48,702 nt of DNA from Guillardia theta CCMP2712 (Eukaryota > Cryptophyceae > Pyrenomonadales > Geminigeraceae), in assembly GCF_000315625.1 (NCBI RefSeq), contig NW_005434615.1:444344-493045 (forward strand), written 5' to 3'. Positions 41,925-48,702 of this stretch are shown here, piece after piece (the first letter of the stretch is position 1; every line of letters begins with the position of its first letter). The position numbers and the translations under genes were made by a program. The notes beneath the pieces are model-generated. The model searched no databases and was not told the DNA's origin. It was given only the letters and a program-made list of their open reading frames with translations.

Positions 41925-43262
41925 CTACTTCTCAAGAATGCTGATCTCTTTCAGCATAAATCTCACGATTCTGAAACTCCTGTCGTCTGGTTTTCCATTA
42001 GATAACGGAACGATGCAATCGAAGAGGTCCTGGCTAGATCGGACTCCTGCACAAAGCATGTCCCATATGGTTTTGAGCTGGTAATTCGCCTTCTCCATGT
42101 TTTCGACAAACGTAACAAGCTGCCCTTCCTCCTCAGCATCTGTCATCTCTGCCTCGCCAAAGGCAACTTTTGTCGCCTTTGTTGCAAACACAGCAAGCCT
42201 CGTGAGGTTTGGTTTCAGCTGATTCAGGATAGTTTCGAACTGTGGATCTCTTGGCAGCGCATGTCTGCTGTCGTCATCGATCTGAGTCAACAAGTCTTTT
42301 TCTGGCATCTCGACGAACTCGATGACTTTACGCACGAAGTGAGCTGTGTTGGGATCTAACGATACACAAAGCGATCCAGCATCTCTTTCTCCCTTCCAAA
42401 TCCGCTGGACGCAGGCTGAAAACCCTCGCCAACCATCGTCCTCCATGGCAGGCAGGCGCACACGCTCAAGGCTCCTTCGAACTTCATCGTTCCCATGCGC
42501 AGCCAGTGCGATGGCTTGGAACACTGGTTCAAACACTGATTCCAACGCCTTGACCTTTGGGGGGACGACAGGAGGCGTCGTAGGGGCAGGGGGGGCAGCA
42601 CCAGCCGCATCTTCCTGATGCTCAGCGAGCCAATTGACAGCATCCATCAGATCAAACCCGGTGACTCGGAGAGCTTTCTCAGCTCGTGCCCGAGGGAAAC
42701 CCATGTCGACCAACTGCGTGATTAGCTCAGCATTGTGCCGCTCGTCTTGACTCTGAGGTGACTGCCTGGACGTCCGATGGGCTTGTGCCTGCTGTTGAGG
42801 CTGCACTAACGGCTGAGAAGCACGTGATTGAGCTTGTTGTGCCTGCTGTATCCTTTGCATGAGGTTGTTGGAGAACTCAGTCAAGCTTGAGGAGCTAAGA
42901 AGATCCACTGTGCCCCGTGCGCTGTTGTCTTCGGAAGTTGGCTGGTGAATCTCCATGAAGAAGATGACCTGGTCAAATTAGCTTAAGACTGGTAGCAAAC
43001 TTTGTCGCAAGAAGAAACCTCTTCTTCGCCTTTCATCCTTGTACTCACAAGCTCTTGGTCCTTGACCTGCGCTGGTTGATCAGCGATCAGACTTGAGTGA
43101 TAGTGCAGCTTTGACCACTTCGCCATGGTGGACAAGGATGGAAGTAGAAGCACCTCCAAGGCGCTGAGCTACAAGAGCACGGAGCTCTCCGAAGGAAGAG
43201 GACGCGGCGAAGGGAACTGACATGTCACCCCCCCGCATGCTCCTGACCCGCACTGACCCCAT
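41925..43262 (-). CDS. UBL-UBA ubiquitin-binding protein, about 401 aa
   Basis: Three exons in phase: 43262-43119, 43066-43049 (18 nt) and 42968-41925. The first two and the start of the third build a ubiquitin-like fold (VRVRSMRGGDMSVPF, LRALVAQRLGG, ILVHHGE, VKDQELVIFFMEIHQP). A Gln-rich linker is followed by a UBA domain (LITQLVDMGFPRARAEKALR, DAVNWLAEH). The last 190 residues (VFEPVFQAIALAAHGNDEV to the end) form an alpha-helical region I do not recognise. UBL-UBA proteins such as Rad23 and ubiquilin carry ubiquitinated cargo to the proteasome. Here there is only one UBA and no clear XPC-binding or STI1 segment, so it is neither of them by sequence. The start is the Met that opens the UBL fold. 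Confidence 0.82.
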
Positions 43263-43282
43263 GGCAGTGACCTGTCGATCTC

Positions 43283-43376
43283 CCGGATACTCCCGGATAC
43301 TCCCGGATACTCCGAAGCCGGATACTCCCGGATACTCCCGGATACTCCGAAGCCGGATACTCCCGGATACTCCGAT
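43283..43376. repeat. CGGATACTC tandem motif upstream of the UBL-UBA gene
   Basis: About eight copies of CCGGATACTC, arranged as triplets and doublets split by GAAGC or GATGC. It starts about 20 bp upstream of the start codon of the UBL-UBA gene and is followed directly by an inverted copy of the retroelement-associated module. Confidence 0.88.
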
Positions 43377-43533
43377 GCCGCGTCTGGTTGCCAGCAGTGC
43401 TGGTTCTTTTCGGGCTTGTGTTTTGTGTGTGATTGTGCAGCTTCTCGCTGTGCGCTGTGTGCCAGGAGGTTTAGCTTGTTCCTGCTTTGTTTTGCTTGAG
43501 GCACTTTTTACCTTCTCTGCGGCCAGTAAATCC
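43377..43533 (-). repeat. Inverted copy of the GGATTTACTGGCAG module
   Basis: The reverse complement of the module described at 44895. It runs from CCAGCAGTGCTGG through TGCTTGAGGCACTTTTTACC to a slightly altered end (CTTCTCTGCGGCCAGTAAAT). Confidence 0.85.
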
Positions 43534-43544
43534 GTCTTGTCCTT

Positions 43545-44096
43545 AGACGCGATACCCGGAGGCAGCCGACTGACCACTGTCAGTCGAGACGTCCGCTGCC
43601 GCCACAACGGAGACGCCTCGCCAGCTCCGCGACGGTCGTCGGCTCCCGGCACTCGGGATGTTTCCCCCATCGGAGTCGGAGACCTCCGGCGAAGAGGCTC
43701 CTCCTCGGGCGACTCGACAAACTTTCCGAGGAGGAGCTGTCCTCTGGCTCGAGAAGTGCTTGCGCCCGCAAGGGCGTCATGCGCCTCGCACCAGACAAGA
43801 GCGCCTCCAGCGTCAGCTGCATAGTGAGGCGCTGATAGGTGGCGGCGCGTTTGCGAGCCTGAGCCAAGACCTCAGCAGCAGGTCAGTCATCAGGCACGAA
43901 GTGCCGACCAAACGCCGCATCCTCAAGAGGCATCGAGCGCTGAGCAATGATGTCCGCGAGATACCAGATGAAGCGGAGGGTGTCAGGATGCAGGGTACCG
44001 TCCGTCGAGATGGCAAGAGGGATGAACGCTCGAGGAGGAGGAGTCATAGCATATGCAGCGCGATGTTTGCGAATCTTCTCAGACGCTGCAAAGCTA
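43545..44096 (-). mobile_element. Retrotransposon fragment, copy A of an acidic/Ser-rich and nuclease-like segment
   Basis: Minus-strand reading gives a segment close to the one at 47940-48408: FIPLAISTDGT, LRFIWYLADIIAQ, SMPLEDAAFGRHFVPDD and an acidic Ser-rich part. The coding frame is broken by insertions and small indels relative to the other copy, for example at 43822. In related non-LTR elements this part lies downstream of the reverse transcriptase. Confidence 0.65.
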
Positions 44097-44170
44097 ATGG
44101 ATTTACTGGCAGAAGGTAAAAAGTGCCTCAAGCAAAATAAAGCAGGAACAAGCGAAACCTCCAGGCACAC
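44097..44170 (+). repeat. Module copy, truncated to about 74 bp
   Basis: Begins ATGGATTTACTGGCAGAAGG and ends at CTCCAGGCACAC. It interrupts the nuclease-like fragment between its VTLVHP part (44171-44200) and its AASEKIRKH part. Confidence 0.8.
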
Positions 44171-44475
44171 AAAGGGTGGACCAACGTCACGCCCTCGTAC
44201 TGCTCGGACCCTCGATCGCGGATTCCAGGGATGTGGATATCCCCCCTTCTTTTTGCGGCCATGAGGATGGGAGGGTTTGCTAGGGTACCTGCCGTCGAGA
44301 CCGAGGATCCCCCACTGCATCGATGACGCTCTGAAGACCAGCTTCGTTCAGCATCGACCGAATCGTACGAGTAAGGTTGTCATGCGCCGTGGGAAGCTTG
44401 GAGGATCGGCGTTTGCAGGTCTGGAGATGATGCGCAGCAACGGAGGGATCAGGTCGAGCTCGCGCTGACATCCAT
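44171..44475 (-). mobile_element. Retrotransposon fragment: Cys/His region and start of nuclease-like domain
   Basis: On the minus strand 44475-44280 reads AAHHLQTCKRRSSKLPTAHD, then NLTRTIRSMLNEAGLQS. This matches the His/Cys knuckle plus RHN-like helix found after the RT in some non-LTR elements. It is followed by DIHIPGIRDRG and VTLVHP in a second frame, which resembles the start of a PD-(D/E)XK-type endonuclease. Frames are broken, so this is a relic. Confidence 0.6.
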
Positions 44476-44880
44476 AGTGTCGGCGGCTGCCCTTTCTCCG
44501 TCCGCGGCCGCCCGCTTTGTGGCGGCAGCGGACCGGCTGCTTGTACGGTCTGGTGCGAGGCGCATGACGCCCTTGCGCGCGCAAGCACTTCTCGAGCCAG
44601 AGGACAGCTCCTCCTCGGACTTTGTCGAGTCGCCCGAGGAGGAGTCTTTGCCGGAGGTCTCCGACTCCGATGGGGGAAACACGTCGAGTGGCGCCGACGA
44701 TCGGCGCGGAGCTGGCGAGGCGTCTCCGTCCCTCACTGTGACGTCGGTGGGGTGCTTGCTGCTGGTCAGAGCTCGCCTGCTTCCTCCCCGGCATCCGAGT
44801 CGGGTCACGCCGGTCCTTGGGCATTGCCGCGGCGTCGCCGCCGTCACGGGCGGTGTTGGGTGTCGCTATCCATTGACATC
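44476..44880 (+). mobile_element. Inverted copy of the acidic/Ser-rich element segment
   Basis: The + strand encodes SGARRMTPLRAQALLEPEDS, EVSDSDGG and ADDRRGAGEASP, the same protein that is encoded on the minus strand at 47640-48150. The segment is therefore inverted relative to the other copies. It ends at about 44860, and the module at 44895 follows. Confidence 0.75.
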
Positions 44881-44894
44881 CATTGAGGCTGTCA

Positions 44895-45110
44895 ATGGAT
44901 TTACTGGCAGAAGGTAAAAAGTGCCTCAAGCAAAACAAAGCAGGATCAAGCTGAACCTCCAGGCACACAGCGCACAGCGAGAAGCTGCACAATCACACAC
45001 AAAACACAAGCCCGAAAAGAACCAGCACTGCTGGCACCCAGACGCGGCAGCGCCAGCCCAAGCGCGAAGCCGCGCAGACAAGCAGCCTAAGGGTCAAGCA
45101 ATCAAGCAAC
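44895..45110 (+). repeat. Full-length GGATTTACTGGCAG module, about 216 bp
   Basis: Starts ATGGATTTACTGGCAGAAGG, passes TAAAAAGTGCCTCAAGCAAA and a hairpin-like CCAGCACTGCTGG, and ends near TCAAGCAATCAAGCAAC. It serves as the reference copy for the family in this window. Confidence 0.85.
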
Positions 45111-45117
45111 ACGGACA

Positions 45118-45284
45118 ATGGATTTACTGGCAGAAGGTTGTGCAGCTTCTCGCTGTGCGCTGTGGATCACACACAAAACACAAGCCCGAAAAGAACCAGC
45201 ACTGCTGGCACCCAGACGCGGCACCGCCAGCCCAAGCGCGAAGCCGCGCAGACAAGCAGCCTAAGGGTCAATTGAGCAATCAAG
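45118..45284 (+). repeat. Rearranged module copy with an inverted internal segment
   Basis: Begins with the same 20 bp as the other copies. It then jumps to TTGTGCAGCTTCTCGCTGTG followed by CGCTGTGGA, which is the reverse complement of an internal part of the standard module. It resumes normally at ATCACACACAAAACACAAGC. Confidence 0.8.
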
Positions 45285-45564
45285 CAACAAGCAGCAGGAG
45301 CATGCAGGAGGAATAAAATCCCTTAGACGCGATACCCGGAGGCAGCCGACTGACCACTGTCAGTCGAGACGTCCGCTGCCGCCACAAAGCGGGCGGCCGC
45401 GGACGGAGAAAGGGCAGCCGCCGACAACAAGCAGCAGGAGCATGCAGGAGGAATAAAATCCCTTAGACGCGATACCCGGAGGCAGCCGACTGACCACTGT
45501 CAGTCGAGACGTCCGCTGCCGCCACAAAGCGGGCGGCCGCGGACGGAGAAAGGGCAGCCGCCGA
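45285..45564. repeat. 140-bp tandem duplication
   Basis: 45285-45424 and 45425-45564 are essentially identical: both start CAACAAGCAGCAGGAGCATG and end in AAAGGGCAGCCGCCGACAA. The second unit is the start of the 395-bp direct repeat listed next. Confidence 0.9.
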
Positions 45565-45819
45565 CAAGGAGCCGGCGTTGCCCGGGGGTCCGCCTGGGGC
45601 AGCGGACGGAGGGAGGCTGGACACAGGAACACGGTACCGCTCGAGGTAGTCCTCCTCGCTAGCCTCCGAGTCAGCGGTAGCCGAGTCAGTGGTAGCCGCC
45701 CGTGACGGCGGCGACGCCGCGGCAATGCCCAAGGACCGGCGTGACCCGACCGATGCCGGGGAGGAAGCAGGCGAGCTCGGACCAGCAGCAAGCACCCCAG
45801 TGGTGTCGAGCTCTCCGGA
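45425..45819. repeat. 395-bp direct repeat, left copy
   Basis: Almost identical to 47538-47932; I see a single G/A difference (GCCGCGGCAATG against GCCGCAGCAATG). Both copies end at GTCGAGCTCTCCGGA. They flank the segment with the reverse transcriptase. Confidence 0.9.
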
Positions 45820-47325
45820 TGCCGGATCTTCTTATTCCTGCCCTGTCAGCCATTCGTCGAGGAGGCAGATTTATTCAGGGCCCCTCTCCAAGGGAGCTGA
45901 TAAACACCGTCGACTCGCGACGAAGCTTGCTTTGGCAGCGATTCGCTCATTTCTTGACCAGCACTTCCTCTCGTCTCACCCTCGAGCGATTCAGTTCGGA
46001 CTCGATCGAGACGGCTGTCTGAAGTTCTCGCAAACAGCGTCAGCGCTCCTGCCCCTTCACGCTCGCGGTGATGATGAGGATGTTGCCAACCCCACAGTGC
46101 TGGTGAGCTTGGATGCAAAGAACGCCTTCAACTCCCTCGACCGCCAGGCTCTCTTCGATGCAATCGAGGGACGTGCGAGTCGCGACTACTTTGATGGGAG
46201 CATCACTGAAGGCGCAAGCTTGCCCTCTTGCGAGCATCTCCGTTTGTTCGCCTCCTACCTCTCCAGCTACTATGGAGACTCTGCTGACCTTCGACTCTTT
46301 CACAAAAGTCAGTCAGCCTCCGTTCAGTGTACCTCGGGCGTCTGTCAGGGCGATGTCCCCTCCAGCGTATTTTTCTGCCACAGTATCCACCCCCTGCTCC
46401 TCCATATCGCAGAGCTTTTTCCCTCTGTTCGAGTCTTGGCCTATGCTGACAACGTCGTGCTTGTCGGTCCACTCGAGGATGCCGTTGCAGCTACGTCCGC
46501 TATGAAGAAGTACATGTTGGCTGATCTGAAGCTAGAGATTCAACCTCGCGAGTCGAAAGTTTACATCCCCTCCTGGCATCAACACCCTGATCTCTCGCAG
46601 CTGAAGAAGAGCCTTAAGCGCCGTCTCAAGACTCAACTTCTTCACTTCGAGGTCGTCACTGGCGGGATTACACTTGGCGGCCTGCCTATCGGCACGGATG
46701 GATTTCATGCTAGTCAGCTCCGGGCGAAGGTTTCTACCCTCAACGAAGAGCTCTCGAAGCTCGGGCTCGTCCAGCATGGCTTCATGTTCAAGACGCTGGT
46801 GAGGGCGAGCCATCTCCAGAAGCTGCGCTTCTTCCTCCAGGGGTCTTCTCCGTTTCTCCCGCGGGTCCAATCACAGATTCGTCGCTTTGACCTCTCTGTC
46901 CACCTGGGGCTTGAGAAATACCACCGCTGGCCTTCCTCGCAGTACCTCGCCGCGCATCCCGACCTGCTAGAGTTTGCGAGGTTCAAGCGGGAGCTTCCGC
47001 ATAGTCGGGGAGGGGACGAGTTCACGCCCTCTGAGGGTCTACACCCCGCTGTTTACTATACGGCTATCGCTCGCTTCCTCGCTTGGTACTCTGACCAGCC
47101 GATGTCCCGGACCTTGCCCTCTCCTCATAGCCTGGACGTTCACTACTCCGTGCCCAGAAGCATCCTCTGGCGACCTTCTTCGTTGAGGCGCACGACTTCG
47201 TTCATAATGCTGGAGCGATCCTCTACCGTCGTGTGAGGGCTCCTGCACCGGCTGCAGATGGCGCGGCGATCCCACCTGCCCCGGCTGCTGTGCCTGATGA
47301 CGCAGGACGCCCCCCGGCATCTGTA
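45820..47325 (+). mobile_element. Non-LTR-type reverse transcriptase fragment
   Basis: An open frame runs from 45689 (Met inside the flanking repeat) to 47236, 515 codons; RT similarity starts after 45820. Motif A is VLVSLDAKNAFNSLDR, motif B is SGVCQGDVPSSVFF and motif C is VLAYADNVVLVG, followed by thumb-like sequence with GGLPIG. The fingers motifs before A are partly missing (the FGLDRDGCLKF part is present). The catalytic box reads YADN, not YADD, so the enzyme is probably inactive or atypical. The N-terminal 45 residues come from the flanking repeat. Cys/His and nuclease parts expected downstream are absent here but appear as separate relics on the other strand. Confidence 0.8.
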
Positions 47326-47537
47326 ATGGATTTACTGGCAGAAGGTAAAAAGTGCCTCAAGCAAAACAAAGCAGGAACAAGCTGAACCGGCAGGCACACA
47401 GTCCACAGCGAGAAGCTGCACAATCACACACAAAACACAAGCCCGAAAAGAACCAGCACTGCGGGCACCCAGACGCGGCAGCGCCAGCCCAAGCGCGAAG
47501 CCGCGCAGACAAGCAGCCGAAGGGTCAAGCAATCAAG
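47326..47537 (+). repeat. GGATTTACTGGCAG module copy
   Basis: A near-complete copy, about 212 bp, close to the reference at 44895 with point changes (GAACCGGCAGGCAC, GCACTGCGGGC). It joins the reverse-transcriptase segment to the right-hand 395-bp repeat. Confidence 0.85.
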
Positions 47538-47932
47538 CAACAAGCAGCAGGAGCATGCAGGAGGAATAAAATCCCTTAGACGCGATACCCGGAGGCAGCC
47601 GACTGACCACTGTCAGTCGAGACGTCCGCTGCCGCCACAAAGCGGGCGGCCGCGGACGGAGAAAGGGCAGCCGCCGACAAGGAGCCGGCGTTGCCCGGGG
47701 GTCCGCCTGGGGCAGCGGACGGAGGGAGGCTGGACACAGGAACACGGTACCGCTCGAGGTAGTCCTCCTCGCTAGCCTCCGAGTCAGCGGTAGCCGAGTC
47801 AGTGGTAGCCGCCCGTGACGGCGGCGACGCCGCAGCAATGCCCAAGGACCGGCGTGACCCGACCGATGCCGGGGAGGAAGCAGGCGAGCTCGGACCAGCA
47901 GCAAGCACCCCAGTGGTGTCGAGCTCTCCGGA
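47538..47932. repeat. 395-bp direct repeat, right copy
   Basis: See the left copy. Unlike it, this copy continues at 47933 into the acidic/Ser-rich element segment without a break, so it is likely to be the original arrangement. Confidence 0.9.
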
Positions 47933-48473
47933 GGCACCCGACGTCACAGTGAGGGACGGAGACGCCTCGCCAGCTCCGCGCCGATCGTCGGGGCCACTCG
48001 AAGGGTGTCCCCCATCGGAGTCGGAGACCTCCGCCGAAGACTCCTCGGGCGACTCGACAAAGTCCGAGGAGGAGCTGTCCTCTGGCTCGAGAAGTGCTTG
48101 CGCCCGCAAGGGCGTCATGCGCCTCGCACCAGACAAGAGCGCTTCCAGCTGATAGGTGGCGGCGCGTTTGCGAGCCAAGACCTCAGCAGCAGGTCCGTCA
48201 TCAGGCACGAAGTGCCGACCAAACGCCGCATCCTCAAGAGGCATTGAGCGCTGAGCAATGATGTCCGCGAGATACCAGATGAAGCGGAGGGTGTCAGGAT
48301 GCAGGGTACCGTACCGTCCGTCGAGATGGCAAGAGGGATGAACGCTCGAGGAGGAGTAGTCATGGCATATGCAGCGCGATGTTTGCGAATCTTCTCAGAC
48401 GCTGCAACATGGAGGGCGTCGAGGTTGACCTCCCCCCACTTGGTCAGGTCGGCAGAGCTACCAAGGGATCATA
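47576..48473 (-). mobile_element. Retrotransposon segment, copy B, with an intact 222-aa frame
   Basis: The minus strand holds an open frame from 48244 to 47576: PLEDAAFGRHFVPDDGPAAE, SGARRMTPLRAQALLEPEDS, then a disordered Ser/Ala/Glu/Asp tail ending STDSGQSAASGYRV. Upstream, in a shifted frame, are AASEKIRKHRAAYAM and PRAFIPLAISTDGT. A 5-bp insertion (GTACC duplicated at about 48307) separates the two. This is the C-terminal part of a retroelement protein followed by its disordered tail or 3' region. Confidence 0.65.
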
Positions 48474-48615
48474 GGATTTACTGGCAGAAGGTAAAAAGTG
48501 CCTCAAGCAAAACAAAGCAGGAACAAGCTGAACCGGCAGGCACACAGTCCACAGCGAGAAGCTGCACAATCACACACAAAACACAAGCCCGAAAAGAACC
48601 AGCACTGCTGGCAAT
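48474..48615 (+). repeat. Module copy, about 142 bp
   Basis: Starts GGATTTACTGGCAGAAGG and ends at ACTGCTGGCAATG. As in copy A at 44097, it separates the VTLVHP part from the AASEKIRKH part of the nuclease-like fragment. Confidence 0.82.
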
Positions 48616-48702
48616 GTAAGGGTGGACCAACGTCACGTCCGCCATCAAGCCCTCGTACTGCTCGGACCCTCGATCGCGGATTCCAGGAATGTGGATATCG
48701 CC
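48616..48702 (-). mobile_element. Nuclease-like element fragment, cut by the window edge
   Basis: The minus strand from the right edge reads GDIHIPGIRDRGSEQYEGL, then MADVTLVHP. This is the same sequence as at about 44171-44250 and it continues beyond the window. The D...D-V-T spacing resembles the core of PD-(D/E)XK nucleases. Confidence 0.6.

Noticed and set aside
45425-47932. Complete LTR retrotransposon
   Set aside because: The 395-bp repeats do not begin and end TG...CA, there is no primer-binding site or polypurine tract in place, no gag, protease or integrase, and the RT motifs are of the non-LTR type.

Overview
The window reads as nuclear DNA of a eukaryotic alga with a secondary plastid. 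A cryptophyte close to Guillardia theta is the best guess, but this is inference from gene content and no marker RNA is present. The genes are split by very short GT-AG introns, many of 41-60 bp. Both strands carry genes, packed tightly, and a starch synthase carries an N-terminal signal peptide, as expected where starch is made outside the stroma. There is one assembly gap of 100 N at 11889-11988. No rRNA, tRNA or CRISPR array was found. The gene models below were built by hand from splice sites, reading phase and protein-family similarity. Where all junctions keep phase I say so; two models have an unresolved end or junction.

Layout. 1-1379(+): 3' part of an unidentified gene. 1499-2947(-): intronless coiled-coil protein. 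3180-6060(+): SEC14-like CRAL-TRIO plus GOLD protein, about 17 exons. 6083-8585(-): NHL-repeat protein, 10 exons, ending 22 bp from its convergent neighbour. 8.6-13.7 kb: sparse region with G-rich spacers, one small ORF and a calcineurin-B-like EF-hand gene (10554-11232, -). 13729-16117(+): membrane-anchored GT28 glycosyltransferase of the MGDG-synthase type. 16179-17950(-): Kelch protein with signal peptide. 18034-19604(+): PDZ protein. 19696-22899(-): U2AF large subunit carrying an extra N-terminal hnRNP-H-type RRM, about 27 exons. 23.4-24.0 kb: minisatellite. 24902-26877(-): granule-bound starch synthase. 27-29 kb: G-rich spacer and a GC-rich island. 29009-32311(-): intronless 1100-residue protein with two 6-helix blocks and two class III cyclase domains, the layout of animal transmembrane adenylyl cyclases. 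34205-37843(-): intronless 1212-residue secreted Cys-rich protein. 38936-40099(+): triple-PDZ protein. 40719-41714(+): SRP40/Nopp140-type nucleolar protein (LisH plus SRP40-C). 41925-43262(-): UBL-UBA protein. 43.3-48.7 kb: a mosaic of retrotransposon fragments and short repeat modules.

How the genes relate. There is no operon-like logic; neighbours are mostly housekeeping or signalling genes of unrelated pathways (lipid transfer and galactolipid-type synthesis, splicing, starch synthesis, cyclic-nucleotide and calcium signalling, ubiquitin shuttling, nucleolar assembly). The strongest second-look items are the qRRM-U2AF fusion, the two-domain cyclase whose catalytic residues are split between C1 and C2, the altered substrate-binding motif of the starch synthase, and the retroelement mosaic with a reverse transcriptase that has YADN in place of YADD.
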